Shown here: positions 1 through 9,782 of the stretch, one piece after another
How the letters are laid out: every line of letters begins with the position of its first letter
How positions within the stretch are numbered: position 1 is the stretch's first letter
Position numbers and translations under genes: made by a program
Source of the DNA: Planctomycetaceae bacterium
GTDB lineage: Bacteria > Planctomycetota > Planctomycetia > Planctomycetales > Planctomycetaceae
DNA length: 64,000 nucleotides
Reading direction: 5' to 3'
Assembly (NCBI GenBank): GCA_024742875.1
Contig: JANSXP010000030.1
Location: 1 to 64,000, forward strand
The notes under the pieces: generated by a model
What the model saw: the letters and a program-made list of their open reading frames with translations, nothing else
Database searches by the model: none
Told to the model about the DNA's origin: nothing

Positions 1-1929
1 TACTCACTGCTGCAGCCGCAATACATCACCGACCTGAGCTACAGGCTGACGCCTGAAAACGGAAAGGCCACGCTGCAGGGACGCGTGTGCTTCAACGGAC
101 TGGGGCTGTACGCCGGACGCGTCAACTTCAAAGGACGCGTGCTGCCCGTGAACTCGACGGCACCGGCAGAAGATCCCGACGCAGATATTCGCATAGAAAT
201 CACGCAGTTCTCTGCCCCGGCAGCGGGCTCGATTGTCACACGTGGGGACGATGGGTTATGGCAACTGTCCAAGGTTGCACCCAGCAGTGACGACGCCTTT
301 GGTGACGACTACGATCTGTCTTTCGTTCCGGCGGCTGCCACTGAAGTGCACGGCTTCAGCCCTCGCCGCCTGCACGCCGACGATCGATTTGTGCGCTTGA
401 TGAAGCATCTGGCGATCAGCCCCATGAACTGGGCGACGCTGTTTGACGGGCGTGTGGAGCAGGCTTTGGTGGTGAAACTCGGCAACGGGGAAATGGGGGC
501 CAGTCCGGTGATCGGGCTGCTGACCATCGGTGAAGGGACCGCACTGGAGTTTGCTCGGTCACTGGCTCCGGACGCATTTTCTGATGCATCCCCCGCTTTG
601 CAGCTGGCAGACGCCCTGAGTCGCCCCGCCCAGCTCTATCATCGTCGCCACGCGTTTCGAATTCTTGATGCACGCACGGTTGCCATTGGCGAACCGCAGG
701 ATCTGGATCAGCTGACGAAACTTCAGGCAGAGCCCCATGACGGAGAGTTTGTGGCGGCTTCAGCGACGTTCAACAAACGCGTTCATCAGTCCTTCTCGCT
801 GGCCAAACCGATGGACACCATCTGGTTACAGGCCATGATGCGGGAGTCGCCCGAGTCACTTCCTGTTTCTCTCATCATGCCTCATCTCCCTCTGGTGACG
901 GACTGCTCATCACTGGCGGTAAGCCTCACGCTCAACGACAGGCCTCGCCTGGCACTGCACATCCGCGTGCCCGACAGCAGCAAGCTGCCTGTGATGACAA
1001 AGTCGCTGCAGGAACTGGTCGGCACACTGACGCGGCTGTCGCAGAGGATGTCTGGCGGTGGGCAGCGAGAGGGTGTCCCGTGGGGACTGCAGCTGGGGAC
1101 ACTCGCCAAAGCCGTCCTGCAGGAAGCCCTGCGGACGGCCACGGTCACCAACCCCACCGACTCAGACGCGCGGCTGTCGATCCCGCTGCAGAATGTGGAA
1201 CCGCAGTTGCGGCCGTTCATCGAATCTCTGCTGACAGCCAGTACCAGCCGGGAGTCGGTGGAAGACGCGATTTCTGCCAACCGGCTGAAACAACTGGCGC
1301 TGGCCTTCCTGCTGTTTGAACAGGATCATGGCTATTTGCCTTCGATAAAGACAAAGCTGCCGGACGCAAAGTTCCCCGTGTCCTGGCGGGTGGCCATTCT
1401 GCCATATCTGGGAGAAGACGAACGGTACAGACAGTATGATTTGAACCAGCCGTGGCACAGCGAGCACAACAAAAAGCTGCTGCAGTCCACGCCGACCGTG
1501 TATCGACATCCATCTCAGAAACCAGATGCTGGCAAGACGAATTATGTGACGATTGCCGGCGCTCACACCGCAACCGGAGATGGGCAGACCGAACTGTCCA
1601 TGGACGATGTGCAGTCAGGCGATGATCCACATCGCACGGTGTTGCTGGCAGAATCCACGGCGGACATTCCCTGGACCAGCCCGGAAGACCCGATCTTTGA
1701 GCAGGGCAAGCGCGTGCCAGCATTGGGTGGGATCTTTTCCAGAGGCTTTCAGGTGGCCATGGTGGACGGATCGGTGCACCCCATCGCCGCGACAGTCAGT
1801 GACGAACAGATGTCTGCCCTGCTGACGCGTAACGGAAATGAGCTTGTCGACCTGGAATTGCTCAGGGCCGCCTTTGAGCAGGCGCGTCAGGGAATGCCGG
1901 CTGTGCGACAGCCGAACGGTGCCCGGTAG
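1..1929 (+). CDS. DUF1559-type protein, 5'-truncated by the window edge
   Basis: The frame is open from base 1 to the TAG at 1927-1929, so the start lies to the left; 642 residues are visible. The last third (about window residues 420-615) has DUF1559-like features: an N-R-L-K-Q-L-A-L-A-F helix, a W-R-V-A-I-L-P-Y-L segment, an S-x-P-T-V-Y-R-H-P stretch, a tyrosine-valine segment followed by A-G, and near the end a G-x-x-V-A-M-V-D-G-S-V-H motif. In that very large planctomycete family the segment usually follows a type IV prepilin-like N-terminus; here a long unrelated upstream region precedes it, so this is an atypical member. Function of the family is not established. A separate secreted sulfatase starts 107 bases downstream. 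Confidence 0.8.
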   Translation, partial: YSLLQPQYITDLSYRLTPENGKATLQGRVCFNGLGLYAGRVNFKGRVLPVNSTAPAEDPDADIRIEITQFSAPAAGSIVTRGDDGLWQLSKVAPSSDDAFGDDYDLSFVPAAATEVHGFSPRRLHADDRFVRLMKHLAISPMNWATLFDGRVEQALVVKLGNGEMGASPVIGLLTIGEGTALEFARSLAPDAFSDASPALQLADALSRPAQLYHRRHAFRILDARTVAIGEPQDLDQLTKLQAEPHDGEFVAASATFNKRVHQSFSLAKPMDTIWLQAMMRESPESLPVSLIMPHLPLVTDCSSLAVSLTLNDRPRLALHIRVPDSSKLPVMTKSLQELVGTLTRLSQRMSGGGQREGVPWGLQLGTLAKAVLQEALRTATVTNPTDSDARLSIPLQNVEPQLRPFIESLLTASTSRESVEDAISANRLKQLALAFLLFEQDHGYLPSIKTKLPDAKFPVSWRVAILPYLGEDERYRQYDLNQPWHSEHNKKLLQSTPTVYRHPSQKPDAGKTNYVTIAGAHTATGDGQTELSMDDVQSGDDPHRTVLLAESTADIPWTSPEDPIFEQGKRVPALGGIFSRGFQVAMVDGSVHPIAATVSDEQMSALLTRNGNELVDLELLRAAFEQARQGMPAVRQPNGAR

Positions 1930-2036
1930 TTATCAGGTGACCGGATCTCGTAACCGCTGCGGATTGTCGGCACCGCAGCGGCCGGGTACGCTGGAAGGTG
2001 GTTCTTCAGCAAACCGTCATTCAGCGGAACGTCACG

Positions 2037-3920
2037 ATGCAGACAGCAGGTGGGGCACAGTTATCCGGACCGTTAACCGGTTCTGACCGTCGAACGCTGT
2101 ACCACAGTGGTCTGGTATTGTTGCTGGTGCTGGCAGCGCACAGCCAGCTCACCGCGGCCGATCGGAATACAGCCAGCCAGAGTTGTCCCAATATCATCCT
2201 GCTGTTCGTGGATGATCTGGGCTGGCGGGATTTGGGATATCGCAACGAGACGTTCGAGACACCGGCTATTGATCGGCTGGCGGCAGAGAGTGTCGACTTT
2301 CAAAGAGCCTACGTTCCTAACCCGGCCTGCAGTCCCAGTCGGGCCGCTCTGCTGACCGGGCTGCATCCTGTGCGGCTGGGCCTGCTGCGGCACATCCCGA
2401 CGACGGCGAAGGCCGGGAAGTCGCCAGGCAAAGCCGCAGGCGATGTTTCAGGCGGTGATGACGGGCCAGGGTTTGATGTGCATGGCCGCACCTCACAACA
2501 GTGGGCTCGGCTGCCTTCCGATCCGTCCGGCATGCGGTCCCGCAACTGGCTGCCGCTGGAGGAGACCACCTATGCGGAAACGCTGGCCCCTTTGGGCTAC
2601 ACCAGCCACTTCGTGGGCAAGTGGCATCTGGGGCATGAACCGTTTCATCCGGTCAAACAGGGGTTCGATACTCAGTATGGGACGACCAATTTCGGTCATC
2701 CCAAATCTTACAATGCCCCGTTTTTCCTCAACTCTGATGTACTGCAGAATGTCCGGGAAGGCCATTTGACGGACGTGCTGACTGACCACGTGGTTGATCT
2801 GATCAGCCGTCACGACGGTCGTCAGCCCTTCATGCTTTCCCTGTGGTATTACGGCGTGCATCGCCCGCCGGTGGGACGAGCGGATCTGGTCCGCCATTTT
2901 GAGCGGCAGGGACACACGGGGCAGCAGGCCATCTACCGAGCGCAGGTCAAAGCGGTGGACGAATCGGTGGGCCGCATCCGTGCGGCACTGGCCAGTCGCG
3001 GGCTGGCCAAAAATACGGTCGTCCTGCTGACGTCGGATCAGGGCAGTCTGTATTCCAATGCGCCGCTGCGGGGCAACAAACGCGTCGATACGCTGTGTGA
3101 AGGGGGCGCCCGTGTGCCGCTGCTGATTCACTATCCGGACGTCTTTGAACCCGGCAGGTGCGACGTGGCCGTGCAGACCACAGACATCTACCCCACGCTG
3201 GTGGAACTGGCGGGAGGTCAGCTGGCTGCTGATCGACCGTTAGACGGTGTCTCTTTGCTGCCAGTGCTCCACGGTGGGACCCTGTCGCGAACAGAGCCGC
3301 TGATTGGCTATCGTTCCTATCAGGACTTGTATGCGTCTGTGCGGCAGGGGCCATGGAATCTGCTGGCGTATCGCAGCGGACAGGTGCGGCTGTACAACAC
3401 ATTCAGCGACATCGGCGAGCAGCACGATGTGTCCGCACAGCAGCCGCAGCGCGTGGAGTCCATGTTGACCAGCCTCGTGAACTGGGAACGGCAGATGGGC
3501 GTCGAAGAGTTTTCAGGTTTCCCACGGCGGGTGGCAGATGCCGGTAAGGCCACCTTCACCCATCTGTTTGGTGCCCAGCTGTTTCGTCGCCGTCTGGAAA
3601 AACTGGATCCCACCAGGGAACAGCTGGCAAAATTTGACGCTCTGGGCCGGAAGTACAAACAGGAGATGATGGCGCTGCGGAAAGAGGCGGGGATCAGCCG
3701 CGAAGACATCAAACTGCGGGACAAGGTCTATCGCACGCTGTCGCAGTCAAATCTGGAGGGCGACGCCTTCTGGCGACAGTTGCAGCAGGACGGCAATTTT
3801 ACCGACGCCCAGCGAATGGGATTTGAAGAAAGTAAACGCCGTGCTCGTCAGTTCAAACAGGACGCCATGAAACTGCTGACAAAAGACCAGCGGCGCCAGT
3901 GGGGCAGCACGAAACCGTGA
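2037..3920 (+). CDS. Secreted sulfatase (type I, formylglycine-dependent)
   Basis: A 627-residue alkaline-phosphatase-superfamily sulfatase. It should hydrolyse sulfate esters outside the cytoplasm. Residues 18-40 form a signal peptide ending near L-T-A-A-D. The metal-binding N-I-I-L-L-F-V-D-D-L segment follows, then the C-S-P-S-R-A-A-L-L-T-G motif whose Cys98 would be converted to formylglycine, then G-K-W-H-L-G. The last 130 residues form a charged helical extension beyond the usual sulfatase fold. ATG 2037 was chosen because it places the signal peptide close to the N-terminus; a GTG at 1998 is an alternative. The gene faces the sulfate-assimilation genes, which suits use of released sulfate, but no anaerobic maturase or FGE gene is in the window. 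The substrate cannot be told. Confidence 0.9.
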   Translation: MQTAGGAQLSGPLTGSDRRTLYHSGLVLLLVLAAHSQLTAADRNTASQSCPNIILLFVDDLGWRDLGYRNETFETPAIDRLAAESVDFQRAYVPNPACSPSRAALLTGLHPVRLGLLRHIPTTAKAGKSPGKAAGDVSGGDDGPGFDVHGRTSQQWARLPSDPSGMRSRNWLPLEETTYAETLAPLGYTSHFVGKWHLGHEPFHPVKQGFDTQYGTTNFGHPKSYNAPFFLNSDVLQNVREGHLTDVLTDHVVDLISRHDGRQPFMLSLWYYGVHRPPVGRADLVRHFERQGHTGQQAIYRAQVKAVDESVGRIRAALASRGLAKNTVVLLTSDQGSLYSNAPLRGNKRVDTLCEGGARVPLLIHYPDVFEPGRCDVAVQTTDIYPTLVELAGGQLAADRPLDGVSLLPVLHGGTLSRTEPLIGYRSYQDLYASVRQGPWNLLAYRSGQVRLYNTFSDIGEQHDVSAQQPQRVESMLTSLVNWERQMGVEEFSGFPRRVADAGKATFTHLFGAQLFRRRLEKLDPTREQLAKFDALGRKYKQEMMALRKEAGISREDIKLRDKVYRTLSQSNLEGDAFWRQLQQDGNFTDAQRMGFEESKRRARQFKQDAMKLLTKDQRRQWGSTKP

Positions 3921-4011
3921 CAGAAAAATCACCGGGAGGTGCCTGTGCCAGTCACCCGGTCTTCCGAAAGACTATTGACCGGTCGTGCTGATGCCGCCTG
4001 GTTGCCATTCG

Positions 4012-5961
4012 CTACGAGCGGATGAAGCCCTTTTCGGCCAGCAGGCTGATGACGGCATCCGCACACTGCTCAATTGACTGTTCACCCGATTTGAGCACCA
4101 GATCCGGGCTTTCCGGCGCTTCGTAGGGAGCCGTCACACCGGAAAAGTCTTTCAGGCGACCTGCGTCGGCTTCGGCATACTGACCACGGGAGTCGCGTTC
4201 GCGGCACAACTCCAGCGGCGCATCCACATGCACGGTCAGGAATCGTTCGCGTCCCACCACACCGGCCACCTTGTCGCGGACATTGGCGTTGGGCGCGACG
4301 AATGCGGCGATGCAGATCATGCCGGATTCGTTGAGGATGTTGGCCAGATGAGCCGAACGCCTGAGGTTCTCCGAGCGTTCTTCGGAAGTGAAGCCCAGGT
4401 CTTTGCTGAGGCCGCGACGCACCTGTTCGCCGTCCAGCACCATGACGGCGCGTCCGGAGTCGAACAGTTTGCGTTCGACCGCACGGGCGATGGTCGTCTT
4501 GCCGCTGCTGGTCAGACCGGTCAGCAGGACGGTGGCCGGTTTCTGGCCGTAACGGGCTTCATGCTCCTCGGCGGTGACGGCGCCCAGTTCCGTGGACTGG
4601 TCGGACGCATCGTCGCTTGCCATTTCCTCTTCCCAGGCGGCCAGCTTCTTGCCGCCCGTGCTGCGGTCGAGAATCATGGCGGCCGCCACGGTTTCGTTGG
4701 TGAGCCGATCGATCAGAATCACCGCGCCGGTGGAGCGATTGCTCTTGTAAGGGTCAAAGCAGATGGACTCATTCAGCGACAGGCGACAGCGACCAATCTC
4801 GTTCAGGTTCAGCTGCGGAGCCGGACTGCTGTGGAGCGTGTTGACGTCGATGCGATAGCGGAGTGATTCAATGGAGCCGGTGATCATCTGCGCTGACTGC
4901 TTCACGATGTAGGTTTTGCCCGGCACCATGGGCTGCTCAGACATCCAGACAATCATCGCCTCCACGGCGTCTGACGTGGCCGGCACATTGCCCGGTTTGA
5001 CCACCATGTCACCACGGCTGGCGTCAACCTCGTCTTCCAGCGTGAGGGTCACCGACAGCGGGGCGAAGGCCTCTTCCAGGTTGCCATCTGCGGTGACAAT
5101 CTCTTTCACCTTTGTCGTTTTGCGGCTGGGCAGCAGCATCACCTCATCGCCCTGACGAACGATGCCGGAACTGATCGTGCCGCAGAAACCGCGGAAGTCC
5201 AGATTGGGACGGTTCACCCACTGCACGGGCATGCGGAAGTCCTGCAGGTTGCGGTCTGAGCCAATGTAAACGGACTCCAGCCGGTCCATCAGCGTGCTGC
5301 CATTGTACCACGGCGTATTCTCACTGCGATCCACCACGTTGTCGCCGTTGAGCGCGGACAGCGGAATGAAGTGCAGGTCGGGCAGGTCGAGCCTCTGGGA
5401 GAAAGCCTTGTAGTCCTGGCAGATTTTGTCGTACACCGCTTCATCAAAGTCGACCAGGTCCATCTTGTTGATGGCGATGATCACGTGGCGAATGCCCAGC
5501 AGCGACACAATGAAACTGTGCCGCCGAGTCTGCGTCATCACGCCATGGCGGGCATCAATGAGAATCACGGCCAAATCGGCGGAGCTGGCGCCCGTGGCCA
5601 TGTTGCGGGTGTACTGCTCGTGGCCTGGCGTGTCGGCAATGATGAACTTGCGTTTGGCCGTGCTGAAATAGCGGTAGGCCACATCGATGGTGATGCCCTG
5701 TTCGCGTTCTTCCTTCAGACCATCGGTGGCCAGTGCCGGGTCAAACGCACCGCCTACGGCGCCCTGCGTTTTGGAGTCGGCTTCAATCTTGGCCAGTTCG
5801 TCCTCGTACAGCATTTTCGAGTCGAACAGCAGGCGGCCAATCAGCGTGCTCTTGCCGTCATCCACGCTGCCACAGGTGATGAACCGCAACAGCTGCTTCT
5901 GCTCGTGCTGCTTCAGGTAGGCGTCGATGTCGGTGGAAATCAGGTCGGATTTGTGAGACAT
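4012..5961 (-). CDS. cysNC: Bifunctional sulfate adenylyltransferase subunit 1 / APS kinase
   Basis: A 649-residue fusion. The N-terminal part is the GTPase subunit of ATP sulfurylase: P-loop G-S-V-D-D-G-K-S-T near residue 32, D-T-P-G-H-E-Q-Y-T, and N-K-M-D. The C-terminal 170 residues are APS kinase: P-loop G-L-T-S-S-G-K-T-T near residue 482, followed by D-G-E-Q-V-R-R-G-L and the [12 protein letters not shown] segment. Together these make APS and then PAPS from sulfate in the cytoplasm. The length fits NodQ/CysNC proteins. It is the second gene of a cysD-cysNC operon, 95 bases after cysD. No reductase gene (cysH, cysI) is nearby, so PAPS could serve assimilation or sulfation. Confidence 0.96.
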   Translation of the reverse strand: MSHKSDLISTDIDAYLKQHEQKQLLRFITCGSVDDGKSTLIGRLLFDSKMLYEDELAKIEADSKTQGAVGGAFDPALATDGLKEEREQGITIDVAYRYFSTAKRKFIIADTPGHEQYTRNMATGASSADLAVILIDARHGVMTQTRRHSFIVSLLGIRHVIIAINKMDLVDFDEAVYDKICQDYKAFSQRLDLPDLHFIPLSALNGDNVVDRSENTPWYNGSTLMDRLESVYIGSDRNLQDFRMPVQWVNRPNLDFRGFCGTISSGIVRQGDEVMLLPSRKTTKVKEIVTADGNLEEAFAPLSVTLTLEDEVDASRGDMVVKPGNVPATSDAVEAMIVWMSEQPMVPGKTYIVKQSAQMITGSIESLRYRIDVNTLHSSPAPQLNLNEIGRCRLSLNESICFDPYKSNRSTGAVILIDRLTNETVAAAMILDRSTGGKKLAAWEEEMASDDASDQSTELGAVTAEEHEARYGQKPATVLLTGLTSSGKTTIARAVERKLFDSGRAVMVLDGEQVRRGLSKDLGFTSEERSENLRRSAHLANILNESGMICIAAFVAPNANVRDKVAGVVGRERFLTVHVDAPLELCRERDSRGQYAEADAGRLKDFSGVTAPYEAPESPDLVLKSGEQSIEQCADAVISLLAEKGFIRS

Positions 5962-6056
5962 GGATCGGGATTGTGCGAAGGGTGGTTGTGTGTGTGACGG
6001 TCGAATCGGGGGAGCGTGATCAGCGGGCCATGCCGCCGTCGCAGTGCCGCCGCGCG

Positions 6057-6968
6057 TTAGAAATAGCCGCGCTCTTTTTTCTTCTGCATGCCGGCGCCGC
6101 CTTCGTCCTGGTCGATCACGCGGCCCTGACGTTCACTGGTGCGTGTCAGCAGCATTTCCTGGATGATCTCCGGCAGCGTGGTCGCCTCAGACTCCACGGC
6201 GCCAGTCAGTGGATAGCAGCCCAGCGTGCGGAACCGCACCATCTTTTCCATGGGCTCTTCGCCGGGATGCAGGGGCACCCGCTCGTCATCCAGCATGATC
6301 AGGACGCCGTCGCGTTCCACCACTTTGCGTTTGGCGGATCGATACAGCGGCACGATGGGGATGTCCTCCAGATGGATGTACTGCCACACATCCAGCTCGG
6401 TCCAGTTGCTCAGGGGAAACACGCGGATGCTCTCGCCCTTGTTGACCTTGGTGTTGTACACATTCCACAGTTCAGGCCGCTGGTTTTTGGGATCCCAGCG
6501 GTGATTGCGGTCACGGAAGGAAAACACGCGTTCCTTGGCGCGGCTTTTTTCTTCGTCCCGCCGAGCACCGCCAAACGCCGCATCAAAGCCGTATTTGTCC
6601 AGAGCCGCTTTGAGGGAGTCGGTCTTCATGATTTCGGTGTGTTTCTCACTGTCATCCAGCGGGTGGATGTTCAGCTTCCGACCTTCCTCATTGATATGAA
6701 CGAGCAGCTCCAGGCCCAGCTCTTCCTTGATATAGCGATCCCGAAACTCCACCATCTCGCGAAACTTCCACGTGGTGTCCACATGCAGCAGCGGGAATGG
6801 AGGCTTGGCCGGATAGAAGGCCTTCAAAGCCAGCTGCAGCATGACGGCGGAGTCTTTGCCGATGGAATACAGCATCACCGGGTTGTTGAATTCGGCGACC
6901 ACCTCACGAATGATGTGGATGCTTTCTGCTTCAAGCTGCTTCAGATGAGTCAGGTTGTAATCGCTCAT
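6057..6968 (-). CDS. cysD: Sulfate adenylyltransferase subunit 2
   Basis: A 303-residue PP-loop ATP pyrophosphatase-type subunit that activates sulfate to APS together with CysN. The PP-loop S-I-G-K-D-S begins at residue 36; downstream are the family stretches [24 protein letters not shown] and [15 protein letters not shown]. The protein ends in a basic K-K-K-E-R-G-Y-F tail, as in other CysD proteins. It is the first gene of the operon with cysNC. About 400 bases of non-coding DNA lie upstream; an AT-rich patch 35-50 bases before the ATG may hold the promoter, but no convincing -35/-10 pair was found. Confidence 0.97.
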   Translation of the reverse strand: MSDYNLTHLKQLEAESIHIIREVVAEFNNPVMLYSIGKDSAVMLQLALKAFYPAKPPFPLLHVDTTWKFREMVEFRDRYIKEELGLELLVHINEEGRKLNIHPLDDSEKHTEIMKTDSLKAALDKYGFDAAFGGARRDEEKSRAKERVFSFRDRNHRWDPKNQRPELWNVYNTKVNKGESIRVFPLSNWTELDVWQYIHLEDIPIVPLYRSAKRKVVERDGVLIMLDDERVPLHPGEEPMEKMVRFRTLGCYPLTGAVESEATTLPEIIQEMLLTRTSERQGRVIDQDEGGAGMQKKKERGYF

Positions 6969-7369
6969 GGTTATTGCGGAGCGCCGTCTTCTTGTGAGAT
7001 GATTTTGATATGAGAATGGCCGCCAAACCGGCGCAGATCACTGGCTCGTCTGAACCGGTGACACGCGACAGGATGCGTGAGTGTCACGGGATCGAAATTG
7101 TTCCCCGACAATCGGTCGTTCACAGTCTTTTCGGCCGTATCGGCGGGATTATGGCAGGAACGCCGGAAACCCTCCACCTTTGTTGCAAACATAGGAAAAT
7201 GGCTTCCTGTGGTCAAAATGCAGTCTGCCGCAGGACTCTCAGTACGCCGCAGATTCTGCTGGTTTCCCGTCGTTGGCGTCGGGTGTGGGGCACATTTTCG
7301 CGGTTTCGGTGAACTGGCTGTGGCCTCCAGTCAGACGTGGTGAGGTCGGCAACGGTCACCGGTGCCTGA
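6969..7369. other. Intergenic region between cysD and the LRR gene
   Basis: About 400 bases. Frames are open on both strands, but their translations look arbitrary. It must carry the cysD promoter. No riboswitch, clear terminator or repeat was recognised. Confidence 0.5.
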
Positions 7370-8920
7370 TCACTCATCGTCGTCGTCCCAGTCTTCTTCG
7401 CCGTACTCGGCGCCGCTTTCCGTGTAGGCGTCGAAATAGGGCATCGTCTCTTCAGGCGGCAGGTAGCCCTCGTACCACGGGTCGGCCTGTTCAACATTCA
7501 GGCGCATCAGCCGGCGGCCCAGTTGGGAGATCGCCAGAGGTTTGTACCCCAGCTGTTTGTTGTCGCCTGCATGCAGCACGAGCAACCGCTGCAGTTGGGG
7601 CGTGGTTCCCAGTGCCTGCCTGGCCGTGGATGTCAGGCCGTTCTCGGCCAGATCCAGTTCGATCAGCTCGTTGGAGGCCGGGGAATGCGCCAGGGCGGCG
7701 ACCCCCGCTTCGTTCAAAGAACTGTTACGCAAACGCAGCGTGTGCAGCGTGGAAGAAGCCCGCTCAAGCATTGCCTGCAGCCCTGCATTGCCAAAATGAT
7801 TGTGGCTCACATCCAGCATCCGCAGCCCATCCAGAAACGCGGCCGACTGGACGAATCGCACGCCGCTGTCTTCCGGGATTTCACAGCGGTCCAGTTTCAG
7901 GACCTTCAGGTCACGCAGGCAATCGGCGGCGGCCAGCGTCTCGGCGCCACGGCCGATGATGTTTTCCCCGAGGTCAAGCGAATCCAGTTTCAGCGCGGGC
8001 GAGGCATCGGCGAACTGCGCCATCGTCTCCTCCGTCAGCCGGCCGCTGCGCAGAGACACGGTTTTCAATCCGCCTGCCAGGGGCGAACGCAGCAGTCTGC
8101 TGAGTCCGGCCGCTCGCACGTCGCTGCCGGACAGCAACAGGCATTTCAAACTGGCCAGTCCCTTCCATTCGGACAGGATCTCCATGCCGGCCACATCGAT
8201 GAGAGGATCATCGTAGTAGGACTCATAGTAGCCAGGTCCAGTCAGGTCGAGTGTCTCCAGCTGAGTCATGGTGGCCGACTCCACCAGGCTCCGCACGCCA
8301 GCGGTGCCCACGCCATTGGACGTCAAGCACAGCGTGCGCAGATTGCTCAGGTGCGGTGATGCCGCCAGTCTGCCCAGGTCGCGTGCATCCAGCCCCAGCG
8401 CCCGGAGCACCTGCAGTGTGGTCAGTTGCGGCGAATCGGCCAGACGCCGCGACTCTCCGCCCCATGGACGACCTGTCAGGACCAGTTCCCTCAGTTCGGC
8501 AATCTCGGGGAAGGGCTCACCGACGTCACGCCGTCGTGGCCAGTGCACACGCACGGACTCCACCGGTGCGATCCTGCGGCACACGGAGGCCGAGTTGCGT
8601 AAAGCTTCAAAGCTGGCAAAGGACACCATGGCCACGATGCCCCGGCGAAAGCCATCCCACCGCACGCCTGGGATTTCGGGCATTTCTGCCAGCCACTGTT
8701 CTCCGTGTGACTGAATCAGCTCCTGTTCTCGCAGCTTCAAAGACACCTGTGCCGCATCCCAGGCCGGCAGCGTGGCTCGCTGCACCTGCACTCGGATAAA
8801 CTCCGCCCGCTCAAACTGACCATCTTCTTCCAGCCAGTCCGCAAACACGAGGCGGTTGGTGTCGTCATCGGGGTCGGCCGTGATTTGCTCGAGAAAAGCA
8901 TCGCTCATGCGTCCGGTCAT
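7370..8920 (-). CDS. TIGR02996 domain / leucine-rich-repeat protein
   Basis: A 516-residue protein. Residues 5-50 match the TIGR02996 repeat-companion domain (F-L-E-Q-I-T-A-D-P-D-D-D-T-N-R-L-V-F-A-D-W-L-E-E-D-G). After a linker there are about nine ribonuclease-inhibitor-type leucine-rich repeats, each with an L-x-x-L-x-L-x-x-N/S core followed by a G-x-x-x-L helix. The tail is strongly acidic (E-E-D-W-D-D-D-D-E). There is no signal peptide, so it is probably cytoplasmic. ATG 8920 overlaps the stop of the upstream nucleotidyltransferase gene in an ATGA arrangement, which indicates translational coupling and fixes the start; the frame is open further upstream but only as the shadow of the previous gene. 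Such LRR proteins are expected to bind proteins; the partner is unknown. Confidence 0.85.
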   Translation of the reverse strand: MTGRMSDAFLEQITADPDDDTNRLVFADWLEEDGQFERAEFIRVQVQRATLPAWDAAQVSLKLREQELIQSHGEQWLAEMPEIPGVRWDGFRRGIVAMVSFASFEALRNSASVCRRIAPVESVRVHWPRRRDVGEPFPEIAELRELVLTGRPWGGESRRLADSPQLTTLQVLRALGLDARDLGRLAASPHLSNLRTLCLTSNGVGTAGVRSLVESATMTQLETLDLTGPGYYESYYDDPLIDVAGMEILSEWKGLASLKCLLLSGSDVRAAGLSRLLRSPLAGGLKTVSLRSGRLTEETMAQFADASPALKLDSLDLGENIIGRGAETLAAADCLRDLKVLKLDRCEIPEDSGVRFVQSAAFLDGLRMLDVSHNHFGNAGLQAMLERASSTLHTLRLRNSSLNEAGVAALAHSPASNELIELDLAENGLTSTARQALGTTPQLQRLLVLHAGDNKQLGYKPLAISQLGRRLMRLNVEQADPWYEGYLPPEETMPYFDAYTESGAEYGEEDWDDDDE

Positions 8921-9696
8921 GCCAGCTCCCTGAATGTGGGGGTCAGTCGAGCTGCGACGGCAGCGACGACATCGGAAAGGCTCGTTGGACAAGCCCATGG
9001 AGTGCGGATTGTGAAGTCGCTCCATCGGGCGGCCGCATGCTTCATCGACCACCAGGAAGACGCGGCAAACACGCCTCGCGCATCGCCGGTGGTCCCATTC
9101 AGTTCGGCAAAACAGGCGCTGATGGCCGCCGCCAGCGCGACGGCGTCCATGGGCACGCGTTCCAGCAGCAGACGCAGGTCGTCCAGATCCCTCGCCCGCC
9201 AGCCGAGCACGCCCAGGTGCCACAGCGCCTGCAGCTTCTGCGCTGCGATCGATTCAGGACGACACGCCAGCAGTCGAACCGCACCAGTGGAGGTGGGCAG
9301 CTCCGTCATGACGGCCGCCGGCACCGGAGACGGTCCGCCCGTGATATCCACCTGAATGTCGGCTTCGTGCCAGGCGATGTGACCGCGAACATGGAGCCGG
9401 ATGCCGGGATGCGAAGACTGCAGCCAGATGCCTTCGGCTTCCATGTCCTGATGCTCAAACTGCACGCCATCGTCCACGGTCTCGGCAAACAGACGTTCGA
9501 AGCCGTCGACCTGATTGGTGTGCAGTGGCTGCGGGGCCACCAGGTCCAGATCCTGCACGGGGCGCTGGATGGGCCGAAACCAGTGATGCAGGAGCATGCC
9601 GCCGCGCAGGACGAGTCCGCCGGCGTCCGGCAGGATGGCCAGACGCCGCAAAACTCCCTCCAGCAGTCGGTGGCGAACAGTGGCCGGATTCATCAC
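8917..9696 (-). CDS. AbiEii/AbiGii-type nucleotidyltransferase
   Basis: A 259-residue protein resembling the nucleotidyltransferase toxin half of AbiE-type systems. A G-G-L-V-L-R-G-G-M-L-L-H segment lies near residue 24 and the metal-binding D-L-D-L near residue 46. Further on, a D-I-Q-V-D-I strand supplies the third acidic position, and a C-R-P-E-S-I-A-A-Q-K-L-Q-A-L segment with a following R-A-R-D-L-D-D-L motif matches the family's Lys and Asp positions. Such enzymes transfer nucleotides to RNA or protein targets. The expected AbiEi antitoxin with a winged-helix N-terminus is absent; the overlapping partner is an LRR protein. Chromosomal relatives may have housekeeping roles, so toxicity is not implied. 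Confidence 0.8.
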   Translation of the reverse strand: MMNPATVRHRLLEGVLRRLAILPDAGGLVLRGGMLLHHWFRPIQRPVQDLDLVAPQPLHTNQVDGFERLFAETVDDGVQFEHQDMEAEGIWLQSSHPGIRLHVRGHIAWHEADIQVDITGGPSPVPAAVMTELPTSTGAVRLLACRPESIAAQKLQALWHLGVLGWRARDLDDLRLLLERVPMDAVALAAAISACFAELNGTTGDARGVFAASSWWSMKHAAARWSDFTIRTPWACPTSLSDVVAAVAARLTPTFRELA

Positions 9697-9782
9697 AGTG
9701 TTATAGGCGATTGGACATCACCCGCACAGCTGGCCGCCCGGCTCGCTTTTGCGGCCCTGTGACAACTCCTGCTGAGGCTGAT

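Noticed and set aside
3931-3960. ACCGGG/CCCGGT hairpin between the sulfatase and cysNC genes
   Set aside because: Only six pairs over an 18-base loop with no T-tract; too weak to call a terminator.
6971-7216. 81-codon frame upstream of cysD on the minus strand
   Set aside because: Arbitrary composition, no ribosome-binding site and no family signal.
8921-9223. Extension of the LRR gene upstream to 9223
   Set aside because: That stretch is the shadow of the nucleotidyltransferase gene and is basic and low-complexity; the ATGA overlap gives a better start at 8920.
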